A stretch of 64,000 bases of DNA from Paenibacillus lignilyticus (GTDB lineage Bacteria > Bacillota > Bacilli > Paenibacillales > Paenibacillaceae). Position numbers and translations under genes: made by a program. Positions 49,509 to 61,388 of the stretch are shown piece by piece; position 1 is the first letter of the stretch, and each line of letters opens with the position of its first letter. The stretch covers positions 310,001-374,000 of the forward strand of contig NZ_JAGKSP010000004.1 of NCBI RefSeq assembly GCF_017942085.1, in the 5' to 3' direction. The notes below the pieces were generated by a model. That model was not told the origin of the DNA, did not search any database, and worked only from the letters and a program-made list of their open reading frames with translations.

Positions 49509-50627
49509 TTGGAAATGAAAGAGAGCATTGTGGTCATGGGAGGCGGCGTCATCGGGTTATCCTGCGCACTGGAGCTGCAGCAGCGGGGACATCAGGTCAC
49601 GGTTCTGGAAATCAATCGCTGCGGAGGTCAGGCATCCGGCGCTGCTGCCGGCATGCTGGCGCCATATTCCGAGAATGTGGAAGGCTCCGATGCTTTTTTT
49701 CGGTTTTGCTTAGAAAGTCTGCAGCTGTATCCCGAATGGCAAGCAGGCGTGAAGGAGATTTCCGGGCAGACCTTCGAATACACGAACTCCGGCAGTCTCT
49801 ATATTGCTTATCATGATGCGGATTTGCTGGCACTGGAAGGCAGATTGCTGTGGCAGAGTCAGTACGGTTCTTCCGGCAGTATAGTCGAGGGTGATGCGCT
49901 GCTTCGCCTGGAGCCCCATCTGTCGACGAATGTAAGGGCTGCGCTGCATACGCCGGAGGAGAGCCATCTCTATGCCCCTCATTATGTCAAAGCATTGGAG
50001 CAAGCTTGCCGCGTGTTAGGGGTATGTATCCATGAGAATCTCCAGCGGGTCAGCGTTGATGAGTGGGAGAGCGAGATACGCATCCAATCAGCAGATGGAC
50101 GCTATTTCAATGGCGATCGCTTACTGGTTTGCTCAGGAGTATGGGCGCAAGAGCTGTCAGATACATTCGGCATCCAAATTCCCGTATATCCGATTCGCGG
50201 ACAAATTTGTGCGTATGAAGTAGAAGCAAAGCCGGTCCGGCACATGGTCTTCGGCAATCAGGGGTATCTGGTGGCAAAAGAAAACGGGACCGTCGTGTGC
50301 GGTGCTTCCGAGGATGTTGCCGGCTTCGATACTACCGTAACGGCCAAGGGAATCGAGCGGCTTACAAGATGGAACAAGAAGGTTTTCCCTTTTCTCGGCG
50401 AGCGGGAGCCGTTTCATCGCTGGGCCGGATTGCGCCCTTCCACGCAGGATGGATTCCCGCTGATCGGTGCAATCGACAGCACGGACCGCGTCGTGTTTGC
50501 GGTCGGGCATTACCGCAACGGCATTCTGCTCAGTCCGGCAACCGCCAAGCTGGCTGCGGACTGGGTCGAAGGGAAGCGGGAAGCGGCGGGAGATTATGAC
50601 GCTTTCTTACCGGGGCGGTTTTCCTAA
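49509..50627 (+). CDS. thiO: Glycine oxidase ThiO
   Basis: 372 residues, FAD-dependent amine oxidase fold: VVMGGGVIGLSCALELQQRG, GQASGAAAGMLAPYSE, and the C-terminal GHYRNGILLSPATAKL. It oxidises glycine to the iminoacetate (dehydroglycine) used by ThiG, the oxygen-dependent route in Bacillus. The TTG at 49509 has GGGAGAG seven bases upstream; an ATG at 49515 is also possible. Last gene of the operon. Confidence 0.92.
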   Translation: MEMKESIVVMGGGVIGLSCALELQQRGHQVTVLEINRCGGQASGAAAGMLAPYSENVEGSDAFFRFCLESLQLYPEWQAGVKEISGQTFEYTNSGSLYIAYHDADLLALEGRLLWQSQYGSSGSIVEGDALLRLEPHLSTNVRAALHTPEESHLYAPHYVKALEQACRVLGVCIHENLQRVSVDEWESEIRIQSADGRYFNGDRLLVCSGVWAQELSDTFGIQIPVYPIRGQICAYEVEAKPVRHMVFGNQGYLVAKENGTVVCGASEDVAGFDTTVTAKGIERLTRWNKKVFPFLGEREPFHRWAGLRPSTQDGFPLIGAIDSTDRVVFAVGHYRNGILLSPATAKLAADWVEGKREAAGDYDAFLPGRFS

Positions 50628-50680
50628 ACGGAATAGAGCAATCATTAGTCAGTACGTTTACTTATTTGATCGATCGTATG

Positions 50681-50722
50681 AGGCAAGACTTTCACATTCA
50701 GTTGTGGAGTCTTGCCTTTTTG
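50681..50722 (+). terminator. Terminator of the thiamine operon
   Basis: AGGCAAGACT (50681-50690) pairs with AGTCTTGCCT (50708-50717) and is followed by a T run. Confidence 0.9.
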
Positions 50723-50938
50723 CTTTTGCTGGGATATTGCGAGCCTAACGTTCGAATCCATGTATAAATCCGACTACATTGTTTTTCGTCATATAAACGT
50801 TAATGGGGTCATGCTGCTTCGTAGTTTACATACGGTGATCAACTATATGATAAATAGGCTGGTGAAGAAATGGTGCACCGTTATGAAATCGCTCACATTT
50901 CTTCATCTCGACTATCCATTAAAAGGAGAGATCGTTAA
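50723..50938 (+). promoter_or_regulatory. Leader region of the SLH beta-helix gene
   Basis: AT-rich spacer of 216 bases (part of the 311-base gap after thiO). A weak promoter-like TTTACA at 50825-50830 has TATGAT/TGATAA 15 to 17 bases later. AAAAGGAGAG (50921-50930) is the ribosome site. Nothing else is recognisable. Confidence 0.4.
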
Positions 50939-53900
50939 ATGGTAAGGTTTAACAAGGTCATCAAGTTATTCTGTATACTTACTCTGTTTGCATCATTACT
51001 AAGTATACATCCAGTGGCAGCCGGTGCATCGTCTCTAAATACTTACTATGTGGATTCAGTTAACGGAAATGACAGCAATAGCGGATTGAGTCAAGGTCAG
51101 GCCTGGAAAACGTTAGACAAGGTAAACGGCACGGATTTTGTGCCGGGAGATCAGATTTTGTTCAAAGCAGGCGGCAGTTGGAATGGTCACTTGACCATAG
51201 ATGACTCCGGTTATGGTGCAAACCGCATTACATTCGACAAATATGGTGAAGGTCCGAAACCGATTATTGCGGGAGGCGGCGTTCCGAAAACGATCTTTTT
51301 ACATAATGCGGAATACGTGACGATCCGAAATCTGGAAATTACGAATGATGCGCCTGAAAATGATCACCGTTACGGAATTTTTGTGTCAAACGATACAGGC
51401 CGAACATTAAGGAGTTTGCACTTTGAGAGTTTGGATATTCACAATGTGAAAGGTAATTATGCAGGCAGCTTACGTTTTTGGTCGGCCGCGATAGGCTTCA
51501 ATGCGTATAAAAGCAATTCCTCTTATGATGACTTCCTTATCGCGGACAGCCATATCTACGACAATGAAAGCCATGGCATTCAAAGCGACGGAGATGCGGC
51601 TGTCAAAGAGAGTACGTTCTATACAAACGTAGTGATCAGAAATAACTTCTTCGAAAGAAACGGAAATGGAGACATCGTTGTCGGCCTTTGCGACTCTCCT
51701 TTGATCGAATACAATACTTCCTACGATCAGGGCGGCGGCTTCGAAGGGTACGGATATACCGTTTCGATGTGGGAATGGCTCAGCAAGAACGCGGTTTTCC
51801 AAAATAACGAAGTCGCCTACACGAATCATGACCCGTTGCAAGATAACGACGACGGGGATTCGCAGGCTTTCGACGCCGACATCGCGACGGTTGACAGAGT
51901 TACGTTCCAGTACAATTACAGCCATGACAACGCGGGCGGTTTTCTGCTGGTGATGGGCAATTCCCAGGAGAACTACAAAGGTGCGACCGTGAGATACAAC
52001 GTGAGCTTCAACGACCATAAAACCAACGTCAACGAAAATACGACCTTATCGATCAATCACGCGGGTTCGGAAGGATCGTACATTTACAATAACGTATTCT
52101 ACAACAACATCGAAGATGAAGGAATCCATATCAAGTCGCTCGCTACTGAAACGGCTAAAATTTATTACCAGAACAATATTTTCTATGCGAACGCAGCTTC
52201 GACCTATCCATCGGCTTCCGATTCCAATAACGTTTTTGACTATAACGGCTACTTTGGAACGGGAAATATTGCGCCGGTTGAAGACTTGCACGCCGTAACC
52301 GCGGATCCGAAATTTGCCGACCCTATTCCGGCGGTTCCTACGGATGGCATGGAAGGCGCCGACGTATTCAAGTTGAGCTCGGATTCTCCGTATATCAACG
52401 CGGGAACAGTCATTGCGGATAACGGCGGCAGAGATTTCTGGGGCAATGCGCTCTATAATGGCGCTCCGGATATTGGGGCACATGAGTATGGCAGTCCCAA
52501 AGCGGAAGCGGTGACCGTAACTCTCAAACCGCTGATTATTCCTGATGCGGTAGATCCGGCTATTCACGCCGGAAGATGGTCCGTGAAAGCCGTTTCCACA
52601 GGCACGGCTTCGAATAACGAAATGAAGCAAACCCTTTCAGGTGTACAACCAAATCAGGAGTACAAGGCACAGGTTTGGGTGAAAGGCACGGGCGGGTATA
52701 CGTTATCGGTCGGAGACGGAAATACCGTTATCGATCAAATAGCCTTTGAAGCTTCAAGCGAATGGACGCAAGTCCAGCTGCCCGTTAATAGCGGAAATTC
52801 CGCGACGCTGGTTTATGCGCTGACGGAGACAGGAGGAGCGGCTGGAACAGCGTACTTCGACGATGCGTTTCTGGGCGTCGCCGACGGTCCGAATTTGCTC
52901 GAAAACAACAGTTTTGAATACGGCGTAAGGCCCTGGACAATAGGCAATGTGTTCTCTCTGTACCATACTATTGCACCTATAGATCCTGATGATCCGACGC
53001 CGGAACCGGAGCCTGAACTGCCGACAACGGCGGAACAAGTGAATGATGATTTCGATAGCACCGATTTAAACGCAAGGTGGAAGTGGATTTCAGAAGATCC
53101 GTTAAAATGGAGCCTGTCCTCGAATCCGGGAAAAATGAATATCGCGAGCAGCGGAGGAGATGTCGATTCTACTAAAAACGTCTTGCTCCAATGGGCGCCT
53201 AAAGGCGATTTTACGATCGAGACCAAAATATCCGCAATCCCCACGGCGGATTGGGAACAGACCGGTCTATTGGTTTATATCGATGGCGCAAACCACATTA
53301 AACTCAACCGGGTACATGACGGCGAACTGAAATTCCAGTTTGGGTATAAGCAAGACGGCGTATGGAACAGCAGTACGTACACGAATATCAACGATTCCGA
53401 CGATGATAACCCCGACTATTACCTGAAGCTGGAGAAGAGAGGCGCAACCTATACGGGGTACTACTCGCAAGACGGTACTGATTATACCAAAATAGGAAGC
53501 TATACCGTTTACTTCACCGGTAATAAACGGATCGGTCTGTATAACTGCAATGGAACGAACGTCATTGCCGATTTCGATTATTTCCGTATGACAAGCTTGG
53601 ATACCAATGCAGGCGAACCGACAGCGCCGCCGACAACACCGCCGACGGTACCTAACGAAGCTCACAGCGGCGATTACGCGATCAAAGTCGACAAAAACTC
53701 GGCTGGAAGTGCCTGGAAGTCTATGGGATACAATGATATAGCGGTTACGCCGAATACCGCTTTGCAATTCAAGGCATGGGTGAAAGGAAGCGGGAAAGTT
53801 AAATTCGCATACACTGCAGATTGGGCTAAGTTTTATGAGTATGACCTGACCGCGACCGACGAATGGAAAGAAGTAATCATCGACTTTAATCCCGGAACGG

Positions 53901-55552
53901 ATACTGTTATTAATGTCAGTATCAAAACGACGGATGCATCCAGTACGATGTTCATCGATGATGTCTTCTTGGGAACATCCGGCGGGGAGAACCTCATCAA
54001 GAACGCCAGCTTTGAAGATGGGTCGGGTCCTTGGTGGGGCGTGGAAGCTCCTTTCTCCCTCGTTGAAGTCATCGATGCAAACAGCAAACCTGAATTTTAT
54101 CCGTTGAGGGACAAATCGATTCGTGAAAACAGCCCGCTGGTGTTCACGATTCATGCAACGGATAAGAATGAAAATCCATTGACTTACAGTGTGGAGAATC
54201 TGCCAGCAGGCGCTCAATTCAATGCTTCATCCCGTAAATTCAGCTGGACGCCTACGTATTCGCAAGCAGGCGTATACACGGTTACGTTTAACGTGACCGA
54301 TGGAACAAGCACCGTTTCTGAAGATGTACAAATCAGCGTGCTTGACGGACCAACGCCGCCAACGATACCGTCAACGACACCGCCAACGACACCGTCCCCG
54401 CACCCCGGGACCGTGAAGATTGCAGCCATCCCCGACGGTAACGGCAAAGCTGTCGTCGAGGTGAAGGCAAACGAGATTCAGGCAGCTCTGCTTGATTCAA
54501 AAGAATCCATTGTAGAAATTATCGTTGAAGGAGCAGCATCGGCTAAAGAAGTAACCGTTAATCTGTCCGGCGATGCAGTTCAAACCGCTCTTGTCAATAA
54601 GATTAAGCAGTTCAATATCAATACCGGACTTGCCGTGATTTCGATACCGACGGAACTGTTGAAGAAGCAAGACGGAGCTTCCGGAAATGTGCAGCTTTCC
54701 GTTACGAATGTCGATTCCTCGGCACTATCGGGTGAAGCGAAAGAAGCGGTTGGAAGCCATCCGGTCTACGACTTCAACCTCAGCATCGACGGGAAGAAAA
54801 TTAGCCAATTCGGGGATCAAGCCGTAACAGTGAAGCTGAACTACAAGTTGAAGTCCGGAGAAGACTCCCATCAAATCATCATTTATTACCTGAATGATAA
54901 CGGCAAGCCGGAAATCGTAAAAAGCGGCAAATTCGATTCCGCAACCGGTCAAGTCACGTTCAGTACGAAGCATTTCAGCAAATTTGCAATTGCCTTTAAC
55001 GAAGTCAGCTTTAACGACATTGCCAACGTAGCCTGGGCGCAAGACAGCATCGAAGCATTGGCGGCAAGAGGCATTATTAATGGCGTTGGGGGAGACAGCT
55101 TTAAACCCAACGATCAGCTGACAAGAGCAGCATTTATTACGATGCTGATGAATGCCTTTGATTTGATCGACAGTAACGCCAAAACTTCGCTAAGCGATGT
55201 GAAGAAGGATACATGGTATTCCAGTGCAATCGCATCGGCACAACAACTCGGTATTGTTCAAGGAAAAACGGACGGTACGTTTGGCGTTAATGATAAGATT
55301 TCGAGGCAGGACATGGCCGTCATGCTTTATAACGTCGGATTACTGGTAAAGGCAAGCTTTAACGGGAACGGAGAAGCAGCTTCCTTCCGCGATCAATCCG
55401 AAATCGCGGCATACGCCGTAAATGCGGTAGCGGCGATTCAACAAGCCAAGATCATCAACGGTGTAGGCAATGGGAATTTCGCACCGCGGGATGTGGCAAC
55501 AAGAGCGCAAGCAGCCGTTGTCATTTGGAACATGTTTGCTAGAACGAAGTAA
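50939..55552 (+). CDS. Secreted multidomain beta-helix protein anchored by three SLH domains
   Basis: 1537 residues. Sec signal peptide (1 to about 30), then a right-handed parallel beta-helix (about 35-520) opening with YYVDSVNGNDSNSG and closing FWGNALYNGAPDIGAHEYGS. A carbohydrate-binding-like sandwich lies at about 545-660, a ConA-like domain at about 700-885 (FDSTDLNARWKW), a second binding-like sandwich to about 1035, an Ig-like domain at about 1045-1135, a Thr/Pro linker, a beta-rich domain of unknown type (about 1158-1355) and three SLH repeats (about 1358-1537) with VGGDSFKPNDQLTRAAF and similar. SLH repeats tether it to secondary wall polymer. The helix resembles polysaccharide lyases, but no catalytic residues were identified, so enzyme activity is inferred only. 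Confidence 0.9.
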   Translation: MVRFNKVIKLFCILTLFASLLSIHPVAAGASSLNTYYVDSVNGNDSNSGLSQGQAWKTLDKVNGTDFVPGDQILFKAGGSWNGHLTIDDSGYGANRITFDKYGEGPKPIIAGGGVPKTIFLHNAEYVTIRNLEITNDAPENDHRYGIFVSNDTGRTLRSLHFESLDIHNVKGNYAGSLRFWSAAIGFNAYKSNSSYDDFLIADSHIYDNESHGIQSDGDAAVKESTFYTNVVIRNNFFERNGNGDIVVGLCDSPLIEYNTSYDQGGGFEGYGYTVSMWEWLSKNAVFQNNEVAYTNHDPLQDNDDGDSQAFDADIATVDRVTFQYNYSHDNAGGFLLVMGNSQENYKGATVRYNVSFNDHKTNVNENTTLSINHAGSEGSYIYNNVFYNNIEDEGIHIKSLATETAKIYYQNNIFYANAASTYPSASDSNNVFDYNGYFGTGNIAPVEDLHAVTADPKFADPIPAVPTDGMEGADVFKLSSDSPYINAGTVIADNGGRDFWGNALYNGAPDIGAHEYGSPKAEAVTVTLKPLIIPDAVDPAIHAGRWSVKAVSTGTASNNEMKQTLSGVQPNQEYKAQVWVKGTGGYTLSVGDGNTVIDQIAFEASSEWTQVQLPVNSGNSATLVYALTETGGAAGTAYFDDAFLGVADGPNLLENNSFEYGVRPWTIGNVFSLYHTIAPIDPDDPTPEPEPELPTTAEQVNDDFDSTDLNARWKWISEDPLKWSLSSNPGKMNIASSGGDVDSTKNVLLQWAPKGDFTIETKISAIPTADWEQTGLLVYIDGANHIKLNRVHDGELKFQFGYKQDGVWNSSTYTNINDSDDDNPDYYLKLEKRGATYTGYYSQDGTDYTKIGSYTVYFTGNKRIGLYNCNGTNVIADFDYFRMTSLDTNAGEPTAPPTTPPTVPNEAHSGDYAIKVDKNSAGSAWKSMGYNDIAVTPNTALQFKAWVKGSGKVKFAYTADWAKFYEYDLTATDEWKEVIIDFNPGTDTVINVSIKTTDASSTMFIDDVFLGTSGGENLIKNASFEDGSGPWWGVEAPFSLVEVIDANSKPEFYPLRDKSIRENSPLVFTIHATDKNENPLTYSVENLPAGAQFNASSRKFSWTPTYSQAGVYTVTFNVTDGTSTVSEDVQISVLDGPTPPTIPSTTPPTTPSPHPGTVKIAAIPDGNGKAVVEVKANEIQAALLDSKESIVEIIVEGAASAKEVTVNLSGDAVQTALVNKIKQFNINTGLAVISIPTELLKKQDGASGNVQLSVTNVDSSALSGEAKEAVGSHPVYDFNLSIDGKKISQFGDQAVTVKLNYKLKSGEDSHQIIIYYLNDNGKPEIVKSGKFDSATGQVTFSTKHFSKFAIAFNEVSFNDIANVAWAQDSIEALAARGIINGVGGDSFKPNDQLTRAAFITMLMNAFDLIDSNAKTSLSDVKKDTWYSSAIASAQQLGIVQGKTDGTFGVNDKISRQDMAVMLYNVGLLVKASFNGNGEAASFRDQSEIAAYAVNAVAAIQQAKIINGVGNGNFAPRDVATRAQAAVVIWNMFARTK

Positions 55553-55642
55553 CGTCACTGCAGAAACGATAATAGAATACTCATTCATTCAAGAGATGGC
55601 TCTTGTACTCAAAGAGCCGTCTCCTGAAAGGAGGAATTAGGC

Positions 55643-56743
55643 ATGGGGAAGCGTGTTATAAACAAACGGAATCGTTTCAAAAATACCTATCTATGGTTAT
55701 TTGTCGCAGTTATTGCGGTGTGCTGTACGGCTTTTATACTGGCAGGCAAAAGCAGTGATGAAAATTGGAAGTCCGGTGTTGTCGCTACTGTAGACGATGA
55801 GCCTATAACCGTGGAAGAGTTCATGCCCAAACTAGTAAAGCATCGCTCTGAAATATTGGCGTATTTTAAGAAGAAACACAACGTTGAACCTGATAAAGGG
55901 TTCTGGACGAGCAGTTACGATGGCGAGATACCCGGAGAAATGCTGAAAAAGGCTGCTTTGGATGAGTGTATCACGATAAAAGTGCAGCAAATCGCGGGCA
56001 AAGAAAAGGAACTGGTCAAGGATATCAGCTATTCCCAATTTCTCAAAGATCTTCATGCAGAAAATGCAAGACGGAAAACGGCTGTCGAAAATAAGAAAGT
56101 GATCTACGGTCCCGAGCAGTATACGGAAGACGTTTATTTCTCGAAATTGTTTACAGACATGACTCATAAGTTAATGGACGAAGTAAATGAACAACATCCT
56201 GTATCGGAGGAAGAGATCAAGCATTATTATGATCATGCCATCAGTGAAAACAAGTATAAGAAGATAGATCAAGTAAAGGTAGAGAAAATAGCTTTCCTAT
56301 TTAAAGCCGGAGATGATAAGAGTAAGGCAGCTGCAAAGGAACTGGCTGAAGAAGCACAGCTTAAACTCGCTGACGGAGATCATGTTCAAGCTTTATCCGC
56401 TCGGTATGGCAAGAATTCCGCAATTCATATCGAATCCGGCGAACAAATTTTTGATTCTACGACCAGTCATGACGATTATATGCCGGCAACGCATGAATTT
56501 ACCGAAACTGCCGTTGGCTTAGCTGTAGGACAGGTGAGCGGGGTTTTCGAGTACAACAAAGCTTATTATGTGGTTAAATGTATCGAAAAAACAGAAGAGG
56601 GATTCAATAAACTGGAGGAAGTCAATGATTCTATCGCACAAGCCGTAAAAGAACAGAAGTTTGCCTCTTACGTTGACGATTTGGTCAAGAAGGCCACCGT
56701 TGTTATCGATAAAGAAGTATATAGCAAGCTTGAAATGTTATAG
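55643..56743 (+). CDS. PrsA-like membrane-anchored parvulin foldase
   Basis: 366 residues: basic N-terminus, one membrane helix (about 16-35), a SurA/PrsA N-terminal chaperone region starting ATVDDEPITVEEF, and a parvulin-like segment DQVKVEKIAFLFKAGDDKSK followed by AEEAQLKLADGDHVQALSAR, ending with GQVSGVFEYNKAYYVVKCIE. No lipobox: a transmembrane helix replaces the lipid anchor. A stem-loop sits in the leader (55593-55623). It may help fold the large SLH protein encoded just upstream, but that link is inference. Confidence 0.85.
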   Translation: MGKRVINKRNRFKNTYLWLFVAVIAVCCTAFILAGKSSDENWKSGVVATVDDEPITVEEFMPKLVKHRSEILAYFKKKHNVEPDKGFWTSSYDGEIPGEMLKKAALDECITIKVQQIAGKEKELVKDISYSQFLKDLHAENARRKTAVENKKVIYGPEQYTEDVYFSKLFTDMTHKLMDEVNEQHPVSEEEIKHYYDHAISENKYKKIDQVKVEKIAFLFKAGDDKSKAAAKELAEEAQLKLADGDHVQALSARYGKNSAIHIESGEQIFDSTTSHDDYMPATHEFTETAVGLAVGQVSGVFEYNKAYYVVKCIEKTEEGFNKLEEVNDSIAQAVKEQKFASYVDDLVKKATVVIDKEVYSKLEML

Positions 56744-56759
56744 GTTGTACGCCTTCCTA

Positions 56760-56792
56760 CTATCAGTATGATATAATAGTCCTATTGATAGG
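56760..56792 (+). promoter_or_regulatory. TATAAT within an inverted repeat upstream of the DHH gene
   Basis: TATAAT (56772-56777) is flanked by arms CTATCA (56760-56765) and TGATAG (56786-56791), with CCTATTGATAGG (56781-56792) a palindrome by itself. The gene starts 31 bases later. A convincing -35 was not found. Confidence 0.4.
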
Positions 56793-56822
56793 CTAATAGA
56801 CCTACTACATGGAGGGATCGGG

Positions 56823-57734
56823 ATGAGGTTAGTCACAAGATCGGATTTCGATGGATTGGTTACGGCGGTTCTGTTCAGAAAGTTAGGCATGATCGACGAT
56901 ATGAAGTTCGTCCATCCGAAAGATATGCAAGACGGCTTGGTCGAGATTACGAGTAACGATATATTGACGAATGTTCCTTTTATAGAAGGCTGCGGTTTAT
57001 GGTTCGATCATCATGCCAGCGAGTTGAAGCGTTCGCAAGAAGAGGGATTTACATACGAAGGCGAGATCAGAATCGCGGATAGCGCTGCGAGAGTCGTTTA
57101 TGATTTCTATGGGGGACGAGACAAGTTCGGTCCATTCTTCGATAGCATCATGGAAGGCGTAGACAAGGCGGATGCCGCAAAGTTTAGCAGAGAGGATATA
57201 TTGAATCCGCAAGGCTGGGATTTACTTTCCTTTATAATGGACTCTCGGACCGGGCTTGGACGTTATCGCGATTTCCGTATAAGCAACTACCAGCTGATGG
57301 AGAAGTTGGTCGGGCTTTGCTTGGAACAATCGCTGGAAGAGATTATGCAGGATGAAGATGTGAGACAACGTGTGGAGCGGTATTTTGAATTGGATGCGTT
57401 GTTCCGTGACATGCTTATCGCGCATACGCGTGTAGAAGGAAATGCGATCATTACCGATCTAAGAGGCGTGGAAACCATCTATCCGGGCAATCGTTTCTTG
57501 GTATACGCTCTTCATCCCGAGCAGAACGTATCGCTGTGGATTGTGGACGGGTTCCAGAAACAAAATTGTGCGATCGCTTGCGGACATAGCATCGTGAATC
57601 GGTCATGCGGCGTTCAGGTCGGATACTTAATGAGAGAATTCGGCGGCGGCGGACATGAAGCTGCCGGAACTTGCCAAGTATCGTACGAATCCGCGGATGA
57701 AGCCATCGAAGCTATTATTCAACGATTTAATTGA
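56823..57734 (+). CDS. DHH/DHHA1-family phosphoesterase-like protein
   Basis: 303 residues. The DHH part has SDFDGLVTAVLFRK and LWFDHHASE, and the C-terminal DHHA1 motif FGGGGHEAAGTC is clear. The N-terminal D-x-D motif and DHH imply a metal-dependent phosphoesterase, but family members act on different substrates (nanoRNA, cyclic dinucleotides, polyphosphate). An ATGGAGGGATC ribosome site precedes the ATG. The stop overlaps the start of the next small gene. Confidence 0.88.
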   Translation: MRLVTRSDFDGLVTAVLFRKLGMIDDMKFVHPKDMQDGLVEITSNDILTNVPFIEGCGLWFDHHASELKRSQEEGFTYEGEIRIADSAARVVYDFYGGRDKFGPFFDSIMEGVDKADAAKFSREDILNPQGWDLLSFIMDSRTGLGRYRDFRISNYQLMEKLVGLCLEQSLEEIMQDEDVRQRVERYFELDALFRDMLIAHTRVEGNAIITDLRGVETIYPGNRFLVYALHPEQNVSLWIVDGFQKQNCAIACGHSIVNRSCGVQVGYLMREFGGGGHEAAGTCQVSYESADEAIEAIIQRFN

Positions 57735-57925
57735 GATGGATTGATATAACCACCTCAACGACGCGAATCAATTGTATGCAATGTCTCCATTATTATGTTA
57801 CTTGGGACCCGAAGTTTCCCCGAGGCTGCAAAGCGTTCAAGTTCAAATCGTCCGCGATGCCCAGTGCTGCCGTTCTCACTTCATCCGGCAAGCCATGCAT
57901 GAACTTCGAGGCGAAGCTGAAATAG
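57731..57925 (+). CDS. Small four-cysteine conserved protein (64 aa)
   Basis: Encodes MRWIDITTSTTRINCMQCLH, then YYVTWDPKFPRGCKAFKFKS and SAMPSAAVLTSSGKPCMNFE. The CxxC-HYYVTWD...GCKAF...PSxxVxxSSGxPC pattern recurs in a small conserved Firmicute family sometimes annotated as uracil-DNA glycosylase-like, a label without support here. Four cysteines suggest a zinc or iron site. The TTG start shares bases with the DHH gene's stop, indicating translational coupling. Despite its size the conserved spacing of Cys, Trp and Pro makes a chance frame unlikely. Confidence 0.7.
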   Translation: MRWIDITTSTTRINCMQCLHYYVTWDPKFPRGCKAFKFKSSAMPSAAVLTSSGKPCMNFEAKLK

Positions 57926-57934
57926 TTAAAATAA

Positions 57935-57965
57935 AGGGCATCGATCCTATTGCGATCGATGCCCT
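57935..57965 (-). terminator. Terminator of the sulfhydrylase gene
   Basis: AGGGCATCGATC (57935-57946) pairs with GATCGATGCCCT (57954-57965). On the minus strand TTATTTTAAC follows, so it ends the sulfhydrylase gene; it also lies just past the small Cys gene. Confidence 0.85.
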
Positions 57966-57990
57966 ATTCTATTACTCGCAAGCTTAGCGA

Positions 57991-60573
<2,583 letters not shown>

Positions 60574-60593
60574 GAAGAGAGGGGCTGCTTGGG

Positions 60594-61382
60594 ATGATCA
60601 CGAGACCATGTCAAATCAGTGAGATTCAACATCTTGTAGAAGCCTATATTGCTGAACTGTCTTCGCCTTTCGATTCCTTTCTGGAGGAGCATATTCTGGC
60701 ATCGACGTTCTACATCGTTGAAGAAGGGACAGCCGCCATCGGCTACTTTGCGATTCATCATAACGAAACGCTCACCCAGTTCTACATCAGCCGTCCCTAC
60801 CGGAAGCATGCTCAGCCGTTATTTAGCAGGGTACTCGAAGAGAACTCGCTGACAACGCTATTCGTTCCGACCTGCGATGAACTGTTTTTAAGTCTGGCTA
60901 TAGATAAGGATTTCAAGTTGAATAAACAAGCTTACTTCTTTCAAGACAGTCTGGCGGAGCTTTCGGAAAATCAGGGGTCAGAGGATGATTCCTTCCGCCC
61001 CGCTGAACCGGGCGATTTACGGCAAATCGAGCAGGTTTGCGGCGATTTTCTCGATCACTATGAGCGGCGTATCCATAACGGGGAACTATTCGCTTATTAT
61101 CGAGGTTCATTGCTGCTTGGCATCGGAGTTATGGAGCAATCCAAACTGATTGCAGGCGTGGCCAGCATTGGGATGATGACCAATGCGCTGTTTCGGAAGC
61201 AGGGGATTGGGAGGACCATCATACTGCACATGAAAAAATGGTGTTATGAGCACAATTTAACGCCTATATGCGGCTGTTGGTATTATAATGAAGCTTCTAA
61301 ATTAACATTGGAAAGCGCGGGGATGGTCACGAAGACCAGACTGCTGAATATCAAAGTCACTTCACCCAGCCGCTCCGGATAA
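60594..61382 (+). CDS. GNAT-family N-acetyltransferase, two-domain
   Basis: 262 residues. An N-terminal GNAT-like half (YIVEEGTAAIGYFAIHHNET) is followed by a second, better conserved half with LIAGVASIGMMTNALFRKQG, IGRTIILHMKKWCYEHNLTP and CGCWYYNEASKLTLESAGM, the acetyl-CoA loop being RKQGIG. It lies 20 bases after the winged-helix gene. Acceptor unknown. Confidence 0.82.
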   Translation: MITRPCQISEIQHLVEAYIAELSSPFDSFLEEHILASTFYIVEEGTAAIGYFAIHHNETLTQFYISRPYRKHAQPLFSRVLEENSLTTLFVPTCDELFLSLAIDKDFKLNKQAYFFQDSLAELSENQGSEDDSFRPAEPGDLRQIEQVCGDFLDHYERRIHNGELFAYYRGSLLLGIGVMEQSKLIAGVASIGMMTNALFRKQGIGRTIILHMKKWCYEHNLTPICGCWYYNEASKLTLESAGMVTKTRLLNIKVTSPSRSG

Positions 61383-61388
61383 GCAACT

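Noticed and set aside
51470-52630. Two minus-strand frames opposite the beta-helix
   Set aside because: Repetitive valine/isoleucine/arginine-rich products mirroring beta-helix codons; no start signals.
53267-54217. Minus-strand open frame of 316 codons inside the SLH protein gene
   Set aside because: Shadow of the plus-strand domains, which are clearly protein-like.
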